DNA from: Chimonanthus salicifolius
Lineage: Eukaryota; Streptophyta; Magnoliopsida; Laurales; Calycanthaceae
Reading direction: 5' to 3'
Assembly (NCBI GenBank): GCA_013350335.1
Contig: CM023541.1
Location: 36,200,739 to 36,264,738 of the forward strand
DNA length: 64,000 nt
The stretch's first letter is position 1; each line of letters starts with the position of its first letter. A program made the position numbers and the translations under genes. A model generated the notes under the pieces. It made no database searches. It saw nothing but the letters and a program-made list of their open reading frames with translations, and was not told the DNA's origin. This document shows, one piece after another, positions 1 through 9,655 of the stretch.

Positions 1-600
1 TTGATGACGGAGAACCTCAAGATCTCTACCTCTCTTTAATTACAAGAGATCAGATAAAACTTTAGATGTACTCAACACCTCGAAAAAAGTAAGATCTTAA
101 AGTGTAGAGACCCGACCCTTATTTTGAGCATCTGCGCATCTGCGACAGTGTGTGCTTGTGTCACTGCCATGTGTGGATGTGATTCCGTGTGTAGTCTCCC
201 CAGGGGTTGAAAATTCGGCCGAACCGAGATTTTGGCCGAATTTTCGTATCGGCCGAGATCTCGGTCGAGATTTTTTCTCTCTTCAAATTTTTTTTTTTTT
301 TGGAAATCTCGGTGGCCTTTTATTTTTGAAAAAAATAATTAAAAAAAATGCTTTTTTTTTAAATAAAAAAATATAATATCAGCCGATATGGGCAAATATC
401 GGCCGTGCCCACAACCGATATTCTTTTATTTAAAAAAAGAAATCGGCCGATATTCGGCCGATATTATTTTATCTCTGTCGGCTGAGATATCTTAGTCCTC
501 GAAAATCCGATATATCTCAGCCGGTACGCATGGTATTATGCGAGATTTATACCCCTGAGTCTCCCCAATGAACCGTAAACTGCCCAAATCCGAGCCCTAA
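1..600 (+). repeat. Copy 1 of a duplicated locus (LTR-like, truncated)
   Basis: This block matches 6154-6750 almost base for base. Both contain the same flank up to CTTAAAG, then an LTR-like start (TGTAGAGACCCGACCC at 103 here, TGTCGTGACCCGACCC at 6256) and the same MITE at the same site. The two copies part at about base 600 and 6749. Because the flank before the LTR start is shared too, this is either a segmental duplication or internal sequence plus LTR of one element family. No coding potential is visible. Confidence 0.7.
201..557. mobile_element. Non-autonomous hAT-type MITE, copy 1
   Basis: The element begins CAGGGGTTGAAAATTC and ends GAGATTTATACCCCTG, so its ends are short imperfect inverted repeats starting CAGGGGT. 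It is flanked by a perfect 8-bp direct repeat, AGTCTCCC, at 193-200 and 558-565, the duplication size typical of hAT transposons. The interior carries several palindromic ATCGGCCGATAT-like words and no coding sequence. Confidence 0.8.
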
Positions 601-2389
601 GATTTGTGTCGAGCACCCTTGCATCCCCAGATTTGTGCCGAGCACGTCTTCTAGCCCCGCTTTTCGTTGAGAGAGAAGACTAGCATTGCTTGGAGTCCCC
701 GCTGTGGAGATCCAGATCTGAATCTAGCCTTCGTGGCTGCAAGCAGTCCCAGTTATCCAGCAAACCAGATCTGCAAATGCCCCGCGTCCACCATCCTTCC
801 AGATCCATGTCCGTTGTTACCAGATCTGAGCAGCCTCTGCACGTAGCCCCCTCTTTTGCTGCTTCCACTAGTGAAGTCTCCATCCCAGCAGACCTCCGCT
901 TTGTGTTGTGCAAGACATTACAGACCATCCAGATCTTAGCCTCAGCATCTCTGCTTGCACTGTAGCTTCCTGCCTGCCGCTCTCTGCAACAACATCTTGC
1001 CCTTTCTCGCCTCACAGATCCGGTTCAGCTCTGTCTTGCCCTGCAGTCATCCCGACACCACCAGATCTCGTCTTCTCTTTGCTGGATTATCCCAAAGTTG
1101 GGCTTTGGTTTTGCATGTTGCAGTCCCACCAGATCTGAGACGCCCTGCTGCCTCTCTGATTCACCATAGTTAGGACCTGCAATTTTTCCAAATCTGTCGC
1201 CCGTGCCCTTCTGCCTCCTTGATGTGCTTAGATCTGTTCGTCCTCAGATCTCCCCCATTACTTGTCCTCACCAGCAGTCCCTTGTCGATCTCGCCTTGCA
1301 GCCATGCAATCGGTTTCATCTTTGCATTCAGTCCATGCTCTCTGTTTTGCTTGGCCTTCTTATTGCATCAACAGACGCTCAGATCTGCCTTGCTGCCAGA
1401 TCGTGGGGTCTTTCCGCCCAACCTTCTTTTGATCTGCATAATTTTGTGTTCGTTGGTCCTTAAAAAAAAAAATGATCATGTGATTTGCATGCCTTTGTCA
1501 ACCATTGTCTCTTTTTGTTCATCAATATCTATTGTTCTGTCTCTTGTCTCTGATCTGCTATCTTGTATTGCCTGCCTTTGCAACTTTGTTTCTCTTGGTA
1601 TCGGTTTGCTTCCTTCCGAAAGGAAAAAAAAATAAAAAAAGAAAAAAAAGTTTTGATCAGTTTGTCCCCGCATCTGAGTTCAGTTTGTGAGAATGCCCTT
1701 GATTCTTCCTTTTCTTTCTCTTGGTCCCTTTCTTCTTTTCCGATGTTGATCGATCTTGATTTGCATCATCTCCTTCGATTGATTGCATTTGTTTTCCCTC
1801 TTGTCTTCCTTGTTACTGGACTTTGACTCAGCCCCTTTGTAGTCCAGTTTTGTATTTGCCTTTGTCTATCTCTTTTCAGGCAGATTTGATTTCGTTGGTA
1901 CCCTTTGCAGCTGTTTGGCACTTTGTCTCCTCCGTTTGCAACCATAGTTTGGAGGATTTGGTTTCTTGATTTTTGTGAAGTTCGCAGTCTTCTCGCACTT
2001 AAGACATTTCTTTCTTTGGAATTGGAAGTGGCATTAGAATTGACGGCGTTGGTATTGGTTCTTGGCATTGACATCGGCATTGGCATTGATTTTGCAAGTA
2101 ACTTTGGGCATTTTCTTTCAGTCGTTTGGCCGTAAGTGGAAGGAGGGAGAGTTGGAGTAAGTTCGGCTTTGGTTTTATAACTTGCAGCAGACGTGGAACA
2201 TTGGTTCAGTTTTGGCTTCGTCGGCACACACGTCTTCAGTTTTGGCTTGGTCGGCACATCTTCACCATTGATTTGCTTTCGCTCTACTAGATAGCGTCAG
2301 TCGACACTTGGATTATCTAGTTACTAGTTTCTTGTTTTGTTAAATAATTGTAAACTCAAAGTGGTGAACCACTTGAGTTTAAGAGGGAA
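601..2389 (+). other. Non-coding CAGATCT-rich region, likely retroelement interior
   Basis: No convincing gene is seen. Between about 700 and 1560 the word CAGATCT or a near variant recurs roughly a dozen times. The right end has a purine tract, GAGTTTAAGAGGGAA, directly against the LTR at 2390, so this stretch is probably the interior of a non-coding Copia-like element whose left LTR is missing. Open frames here are low-complexity and match no family I recognise. Confidence 0.45.
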
Positions 2390-2563
2390 TGTTGAATATA
2401 TTAGAATTAGTATCTAATTAGGATTCTTAGTTTGGGTTTATTTCTATTAAGAGATGTATTTAGATTAGTATTTAGATTAGAAGTGTAATAGTCCTAGGGT
2501 CGGCTAAGGCTATATATATGTGTGTAATACTCCTTATTGAATGCAGTTTCTCAGTTTCTAACA
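2390..2563 (+). mobile_element. Copia-like LTR (174 bp)
   Basis: It begins TGTTGAATATATTAG and ends TTTCTAACA, giving TG...CA ends with a short inverted match (TGTTGA / TCTAACA). A polypurine tract lies immediately upstream, so this is a 3' LTR. It resembles in plan the LTRs at 40136 and 41978, read on the other strand. It abuts and apparently truncates the TRIM that follows. Confidence 0.6.
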
Positions 2564-2860
2564 GTCCAATCAACTCTTTATTTTTCCCATTTCTCAACCA
2601 ATGTAGGACTCGTTTGAAGCCCCAACAATCCCCCTCAAACGATACTCTTCGACAGATCAAACATCGTCACCAACCATCTCGTTCGACTAAGGGATCCTGA
2701 GTCTACATGCGTTGGCTTGGGGGGCTAGCTCTGATACCACTTGTTGAGCCTCGATTTCCAATCCAAAAGACTAACCTGATAGGTAGAGTTCTCCAGCTCC
2801 TTATAACTCTCTATTTTCTTCCTTTTTCAATCGATGTGAGACTCATTTACAACTCCAACA
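2564..2860 (-). mobile_element. TRIM (miniature LTR retrotransposon), left LTR truncated
   Basis: Read on the minus strand, a 119-bp 5' LTR (2742-2860, TG...CA on the plus strand) is followed by a primer-binding site, TGGTATCAGAGC (initiator-Met tRNA type, about 2728-2739). An interior of only about 114 bp follows, then a purine tract (CGTTTGAGGGGGAT), then a partial 3' LTR ending at 2627 that resembles the end of the first LTR. There is no coding sequence. The missing part of the 3' LTR lies where the Copia LTR begins. Confidence 0.7.
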
Positions 2861-4394
2861 CTGATCCTGAAGTGTTAAATTAATGAAATGCTGAAGTGCT
2901 AAATTATTGAGATATTGATGTGTTGAACTGTTAAAGATATATTAATAAATTAAAATACTAAATTAGTGACTGCTAAAGTGCATGAATCAAATGATAAACT
3001 ACAGGAAATGACTTGACCCAAATTTAAAAGGTCAGATGAGGGACTCGTGGACGATCCCAATACCCTATCTCTACCTAATCCAGCAGTGGACATTATGGTG
3101 AAGTCATTTTCCAAGTGTCAAGTTCATAAGTCTACATTAATGGATTTTGGATGCTTGTGTAGGTTCAAGGAATTTCACTAGGTTTCTTCATTGAAAACTT
3201 CCACTCAGGAGCACATGAGATATTATGGCTGTCTCTCCACTTTGAAATTTTTAAATGTTAATTGAAATTTTGAAAATTTATATATTTCATCCCTTAAAAA
3301 TTTTGACTGATATTTATTTATTTATTAAAATTTGTAATTCAAGAATTTCAAGAATTAACCAGGTTCTCTAAGAGGCCAGAAGATCTTGATCTTAAAAAAA
3401 TAATATTTACAATTCAAGTATTATGCAATGTATATATATGGTAAAAATTAAAAAATCGTATTATTTTTTGTATGTGCTTTGATGCTATGTATATAATAAT
3501 TTAACAATGTGAAGTAGTTTATAGTGATTTAGTCATGGTAGTCTAAGGGCAATTATAGAGTTAACAAGTCTTAAAGTTTAAAATGCAAAGCATACGTTTA
3601 AGTACGAGCTTAATTTTTTAAGACACTTATTTTGAATACTTTACAATATTATTCATGAATTTGTACTCTGATTATATTAATATTAATAAGATACAATAAT
3701 AATTATAAAAAAAAAATCTAAAAAAGGGTTTTACGTTGGGTATTCCACGATTTCTCACAGTAAATTCAAAAAAATAAAAATATTACTGGTTCAACTTCAT
3801 TCTTTAGTATCTATTAAAAACTTTAAAAACTCAGCTTTTTATAGAAAGAAAAAGTTGTAAAAGAACCAAGTGAAAACCTAGTTCTTTCCACAAAATGGAT
3901 TTTGGAGCTTAAAAAAATAAAAACAACTGAAGCACACTTTCTATAAGTTCTTACCTTCGAGAGGTCTAAGCATGAAATTGCTGGTTTGCTGTATCATGCT
4001 TTATAAGTTTTCAATCATATTCAGATGTTAGATTTTTTTTAATATTTAAATGATTTTTGACAAATCACTATAACAGTGACTTAGTGAGAATGGTATGATA
4101 AAATTTTATAAGGGGTTTTAAGAAGAATTTTGGATAGAATTAGATCATTTCCAGTATTACCAACGAATTTCGTACGGCAGAAAATAGTAGCATTTGGATT
4201 AATTACAAATCAAGAATTTGTCTATCTATTCTAAAATCGTGAAAAATAGATGGTGAAATTTGAAAATAATTTTTATTCTATTGTAGGGGCGACGTTTCTA
4301 TTGCATTTCTGAATTTCTCATCTGAAAACTCTTGCTGCTATGCTTACTGTTTTTCTTTATATGATCGTGCGTTTTATTTGAAGGAGACTTTATC
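2861..4394. other. AT-rich intergenic DNA, no gene seen
   Basis: Apart from a SINE tail at 3725-3773, nothing recognisable is seen. Open frames are short and interrupted. Confidence 0.6.
3725..3773 (+). repeat. 3' tail of a tRNA-derived SINE
   Basis: The run GGGTTTTACG...TATTC, CGATTTC, CACA, GTAAATTC plus oligo-A matches the last 50 bp of the fuller SINE at 19481-19650. The tRNA-like head is absent, so this is a 5'-truncated copy. Confidence 0.6.
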
Positions 4395-4899
4395 TGACTA
4401 ATTCTTAGAGCATGTAAAGACCTCCCAATTCCACAAACACCGAGCTGATGACTGTGTTGTGTGAAATCCCCAACTAAACAAACACAAATGGAAGCATAAA
4501 ACAATTCAAGCAATCCACACACAAAGAGAGAAGACAAAGATTTACGTGGTCCGGCCAAAGGCTTTCATCCACGGACAGCACAGAGAAACTCACTATCTGA
4601 AGAGGGGAATACAAGTTCTCTCAATCTCTCTCTCACTCAGGGAAACAAATCTCACCATATAATTTTCATACGAAAGAAAGAGATGCAAATTGGGCCAGGC
4701 AAAAACAGATCAGATTGGCCCGAGCTAAATCGAGCCAATAATCAACAGACTGGCAATAATGCACTCCAGAATCCTGATCCACAGCCAGCTCCTGGGTAAC
4801 GTTACTCACATTGGCGTTGTTTGTATTGCAAATTCTTCTCATATTTCTGGAACAAGCTCTATCAGAAAAATGAACAGGAGGCATTTGAGGGGTGTTCAA
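4395..4899. other. Decayed repeat sequence with SINE-like segment
   Basis: The segment TAATTCTTAGAGCATGTAAA followed by GACCTCCCAATTCC resembles the SINE at 9162-9200. Around 4536-4575 there is a GATTTACGTGGTCCGG motif often seen in dispersed plant repeats. No gene is seen. Confidence 0.35.
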
Positions 4900-5393
4900 T
4901 ACTGTTCTATCTTCTTTTCCTTCTGGCTTCTGTTTGCCTCTAGTCCCTTCTCGGTTGCTGCTTTCTTCTGTCGGATCCTTCTTCTGTTTTCAGCAATTTG
5001 AAGAAATCGTCGACGGTTGTTCTTCTTGAAGAAATTCTTGTAGATTCCTGTAAAGTCTGAGCTTCTGATTGATGAGAATGGTGGTCGTGGTGGTGGTGGT
5101 GAAGATCTTATTGTTGCCTGGTTGGGTGTTCCGGATTGATTGTTTTGAGTTTCTGGGCCTGGGTTTCTTCAGTTTTTTGGTTGTTTTGGGCTGGCACCCT
5201 CTTTTCTGTCTTGGGCTTGGGTCTGGTATCTCTGGACCTTCCTTGTTGGGGCCTTTTATCTTTCGCTCGGCCCGGGCTGTGGGTTTTTATTTTATTTCAT
5301 TGTGTTGGGCTGCTGTGTCCTCTATCTTCCTTGTATTTTATAGAGGAGTGCCCCCTCTCGTTGAATGAACTACTTACCGATCATTAAAAAAAA
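4900..5393 (+). mobile_element. Possible 3' end of a LINE
   Basis: A T/G-rich, C-poor stretch ends in GAATGAACTACTTACCGATC, ATT and oligo-A at 5386-5393. The end resembles the one at 31120-31155, which also has GAATGAA, a spacer, CATT and poly-A. No conserved protein domain remains. The call rests on the tail resemblance only. Confidence 0.35.
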
Positions 5394-6153
5394 TTAGTTT
5401 ATTTAATTCATTTTAAAATAAAAGTCCATTTGCTTAAGTAATTTCTTTGACATTTTAAAATTCAAAATCTATCTTTTAAAATAGAGTTTGGTTTATTTTA
5501 TCTGAAAATTTTAAAATATCACTTTTAATTTAAAAAAATTAAAGATATGCTTGCTGAGTCAAAATGGCTGATATTTAGACCGAAGCATTAGGCCCATATG
5601 GAACCCAATATGTTTAAAACTCAGGTCCCAAGCTCTACATTTCATTTCTTCTTCTCCTGCTGTTGTTTTATTTATTCATTTATTCATTTATGGTTGGATT
5701 CAGGATTTGAGTGTGAGCCTAAACAAAATACCAAGTTGTCATAGCCCAGTTGGAAGTTGGGCCCAAATATGTTATTTGGACACAGGCTCTGGTCTCCACA
5801 TGAACTTTAGGCTCGGGCCCAGTTGGCCGAAAGCCTGACCGAAATCAGCCTACCCAATTTTCACAGCCAAGTTTCGATGCCTACACCTTTCTCTCTTTCA
5901 GAGTTTCAGGTGGTGTAATTTTTAGGTGAGCCCTAATTGGTAAAATAAAACATTAATACAATCTAAAATATTAAAAATTGGCTTATACAATAAGAATTTA
6001 GGGAGAAATTGACATGAATCAAGTTGAGCCAATTGAGTCGGCTATGTACTTTATTCACTATTTAAGTATAATCAATATTTTTTTAGCCAAGGGAGTGGCT
6101 AGCCTTCTTTTGCTTGTGTTATCTTTGAATTCTTCAAGTCTCTCTTTCTTACT
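5394..6153. other. Intergenic DNA, no gene seen
   Basis: AT-rich sequence with no recognisable coding or repeat structure. It ends where the duplicated locus at 6154 begins. Confidence 0.55.
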
Positions 6154-6750
6154 TTGATGACGGAGAACCTCAAGATCTCTACTTTTCTATAATTACAATA
6201 CATTAGACAAAACTTTGGATGTACTCAACACCTCGAAAAAAGTAAGATCTTAAAGTGTCGTGACCCGACCCTTATTTAGCGACAATGTGCACGTGTGTCA
6301 TTGCCATGTGTGGATGTGATTCCGTGTGTAGTCTCCCCAGGAGTTGAAAATTCGTCCGAACCAAGATTTTGGCGGAATTTTCGCATCGGTTGAGATCTCG
6401 GTCGAGATTTTTTCTCTCTCTTCAATTTTTTTTTTGGAAATCTCGGTGGCTTTTTATTTTTGAAAAAAAAACATTTAAAAAAAAGATTTTTTTTTTAAAT
6501 AAAAAAATTATAATATCGGCCGATATGGGCAAATATCGGCCGAGATATTGGCTGTGCCCACAATTGATATTCTTTTATTTTAAAAAAAAATCGGCTGATA
6601 TTCGGCTGAATTATTTTATCTCTGTCGGCCGAGATATCTCGGGCCTCGAAAACCCGAGATATCTCAGCCGATACGCACGGTATCGGGTGAGATTTATACC
6701 CCTGAGTCTCCCCAATGAACCTGTAAACTGCCCAAATCCGAGCCCAAAGA
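6154..6750 (+). repeat. Copy 2 of the duplicated locus
   Basis: This is the partner of 1-600, with the same order: shared flank, LTR-like start and MITE. Differences are scattered substitutions and small indels. After 6750 this copy runs on into the rest of an LTR, whereas copy 1 runs into unrelated sequence. Confidence 0.7.
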
Positions 6751-7874
6751 TGAGTTTGAAATTTGGGGAAAGAGTCAAATGGGTGTGACATTTGAACGTG
6801 ATGAGTGAACTGTGGTGTGTTGTATGTTGGATTTCCCACATTGATTGATGTTATTATGATTAAATGATTGAATGCGATGAATCATGTGATTGAATCCCCT
6901 CACAATTGGGCATGGGTTTGATGAACGAGGCGTGTTTTGAATGACTGATTGTGGATGTGAATTCCTATGAATAAATATGCTATTGTGAATATGCTTATAT
7001 GCATGGAATGTATGATGTAGAGAATCATGTCTATGTGTGTGAACCTCTTTAGGATGATGTATCACGATTATGCTTAGGTGCGCAAGATAAGTCGCACCAG
7101 ACACGCAGGATAAGTCGTGTCAGACGTGCATCGAGGGTCGTTATGGTTATACGGCCTGAGGCGGAGTGGTACCCAGAGTGTGATGGAGCGATGAGATTAT
7201 GGTGTGACTGGGTGACACTGTGTGAGGTGTTGCATCACATGATATGCTTGATATGGGGCATTGCATGGGAATGGTTGAGTAAATGTGAACATGGTGTGTA
7301 TGTGTGTTGCATGTTTATTTTCTTCACTTGACTAGTGTATGCTCACTCTTACAAATTTCAGGAAACATCGCGGAGGCAGAGTCCAAGGGACCCCTAGGAC
7401 GAGTCTAGGAGCTGCCCATCTTGAAGACTCAAGTTATTATTTTGTGTTTTGAGTTTGGCATGGAATGTATAGCATGTAGCTTGTGAATGTTTAATGTATA
7501 TTTAAACCATGTTGATGTAATGTTTAAGAATGTGTTTTCATTGATTACACTTAAGACAGACTGGACATATGGGGCTTTGGGCATATGTAGAATGAGTAAA
7601 GAGTAGTGTGGAAATTGATAATAGCGTATGATTGTGAAGTGATGGGATGTGATGAAAAAATCAGAGATAAAATCTGACTAGGGAGAAGTCCCCAGTAGTT
7701 CTATTTTTAGGAGAGACTTTGCCGATTCTAGGTAGAATCCTCAAGCCCTTTGTATGGGCTTCTAGAGGTGGGTTTCTATTTCCTTGTGCTCAAGTCCCAC
7801 ATGTGTGGGGACTTGGACGCATTGGTAGGGTTTAAAAAAGTATAGTCACATGTCTTGAAGATCGGAGTGTGACA
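6256..7874 (+). mobile_element. LTR of a Gypsy-like element (about 1.25 kb plus MITE)
   Basis: It starts TGTCGTGACCCGAC and ends CACATGTCTTGAAGATCGG then AGTGTGACA, so the ends are TG...CA with an inverted match (TGTCGTGACCCGA / TGTCACACTCCGA). The last 30 bp match the end of the solo LTR at 36014, and GTGGAAATTGATAATAG near 7600 has a counterpart near 32030, so the two belong to one LTR family. No clean 5-bp target duplication flanks it (TAAAG against AAGTC). Confidence 0.55.
6338..6704. mobile_element. Non-autonomous hAT-type MITE, copy 2
   Basis: It starts CAGGAGTTGAAAATTCG and ends GAGATTTATACCCCTG. The flanking 8-bp repeat AGTCTCCC at 6330-6337 and 6705-6712 is identical to that of copy 1. 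The insertion therefore predates duplication of the locus rather than being a second independent hit. The interior carries CGGCCGATAT palindromes. Confidence 0.8.
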
Positions 7875-8561
7875 AAGTCTCTCTTTGATATAATTTTCTT
7901 TCAAAATTATAAACAACGTTATTGATTCTCCAGTAATTTAATTAAATGGTGAAATATATTAGTGTGTGTTCAATTACTATAAATTTATAAAAATTAGAGA
8001 TTTTAATCTGAAAAATGGATTTTGACCTTGGCACATGCAGATGATGACATAAAGGCTAACTATGATCATTAGTATCATAATTTGATGCACATAAATTATG
8101 ACTACTTGTGATAATTGAGGTCTACATTTAAAAATAACCGAGTGAAATTCATATTAAATTTAACCCTCTCTATGCCAAATAGGATGTTGCAATGGGCAGT
8201 GATTTTTACAATCAACTCCATAAAAGAAATAAGAATAAAATTAGATACTTAAATCCAATTCCCTTTGATTTCACAATCTGAAGATGTGAAAGGCAGGGAT
8301 TCTCTGGAATTTCATGGAGTAATTCACATTTTTCTTTTTCTTTTTTTATCAATTGAAGAGGAAAAGGCATCATAAATGTAATACCTTTTTGGAGGAATTT
8401 TTCCATCATAAGAAATACATAAAAAATGTTTCCAAATGTTTTTACCTCATTCATGAAAACAACAATCAAAGTTGATAAAATATCATTTTGACAAATTATT
8501 TCTCCGCATCCAAGAATCACCCGACAAGTGTAAGACTAAGATTTCACAGTTAATAGATTTT
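7875..8561. other. Intergenic DNA, no gene seen
   Basis: AT-rich with no recognised features. An open frame on the minus strand at 8212-8520 has no family resemblance. Confidence 0.55.
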
Positions 8562-8735
8562 CTTTTTATAACATAAGTATTCTCACGTTGCATTAGAGTC
8601 GAGACCAATCTCATAGATACACAAAACACATGCAACCTTCGTGTATCATATAAGCACAAAAAGAGTCGAACTCAAGACCTCTAGTCTAATCCTAAAAGAC
8701 TTTGATCAATGTGGGTGGCATTTGCAAGCTCAAAG
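8562..8735 (-). repeat. Decayed SINE, minus strand
   Basis: On the minus strand it has a B-box-like GAGTTCGACTC and ends in an A-rich run (T-rich at 8568-8577 on the plus strand). Its general plan resembles the SINEs at 10018 and 36165. Similarity is weak and no target duplication was found. Confidence 0.4.
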
Positions 8736-8768
8736 TGGTGCTAATCCAACTTTTTAATAAATTAATAT

Positions 8769-9013
8769 TGTGATACCTTGCCCCAAACTACACACCACCG
8801 ATGTGGAAGTGTCCCAGATCGGTTTGGAATGGATTGAGTGGTGGGTTTATTTGAGGCCACCCACCTCTACTTTAGTGTGAGGCCTTTTGGGCCTGGCCAT
8901 GTGGGCTGGGTTCAAGAACAAAACCATGCGGGTTCGCTTGTGTGCGAGGCCCAAAGCAGACAATGTCACACTGAGTTAGACCCTAAGCCTTGTTTTCGGG
9001 TCGGGTCATTACA
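8769..9013 (+). mobile_element. Solo LTR of TRIM family (245 bp)
   Basis: It begins TGTGATACCTTGCCCC and ends CGGGTCGGGTCATTACA, with a perfect 5-bp duplication AATAT on both sides (8764-8768 and 9014-9018). Its body (ACCGATGTGG, ACAAAACCATGCGGG, GTGTGCGAGGC, AAGCAGACAAT) is clearly related to the LTRs of the complete TRIM at 18294-18870. No second LTR or interior follows, so it is a solo LTR left by recombination. Confidence 0.85.
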
Positions 9014-9102
9014 AATATACAATATATTTTGAAGTCAATCGATCATATCACATGAAATATATTTTATAAGCCCACTTATATATCAAAATCCTTTCTTTTA
9101 CT

Positions 9103-9300
9103 TTTTTTTTTATACCAAGTATTCAAGTGTTCCACCTGAACTTTCCAAGCGTCTCACCTAACTAATTCTTTGGGTATGTGTAAACCTCCCAATCACACAC
9201 TAGGTACAGAACTAAGGAGAATGGCCATTTTTGTGTTGATCCAAGACCTCCCATAAACAAGGGTGGGAATTGACCATTAAACCAACTCCTCAAGATTAAT
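9103..9300 (-). repeat. SINE, minus strand, downstream of PSBS
   Basis: The plus strand opens with a T run near 9100 (the poly-A tail of the minus strand). It then holds the same ordered blocks as 10018-10216 and 36165-36370: a GTGTAAACCTCCCAATC-like block, a GGAGAATGGCCA-like block and a terminal TTAAACCAACTCC-like head. It is diverged and has no clear target duplication. Confidence 0.5.
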
Positions 9301-9655
9301 TCATTTCTTTTAGTATAAAGCAAGGGAATGCATTTGATGGTTTTGATCAATTGGAGACTTCGAAATTTCACCGATGACCGACTGCTTATCTAACACTCAT
9401 GTAACTCAATCTTGCAACATTATATCATTGCAAGTTGCAAGAAGAAATACTTGCAACTTTCAGATTTTTACTCTTGCTCTACAAATTTAATACTTTAATA
9501 CAAACTTGCTTATTCTTCTAAACAAAAGAAACACAAATCACACACTGCAAATGACAGAAATTAAGGATTAAGAAAGCAAATCTAGTTATAAGTTGGAATA
9601 ACAGAGGACAAAATACTGAAAAGATAACACACAAACTATAAGTTCTTTTGCTAGC

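Noticed and set aside
1766..2257. A 163-codon open frame on the minus strand
   Set aside because: Low-complexity Lys/Thr/Ser-rich sequence within a probable retroelement interior, with no family match.
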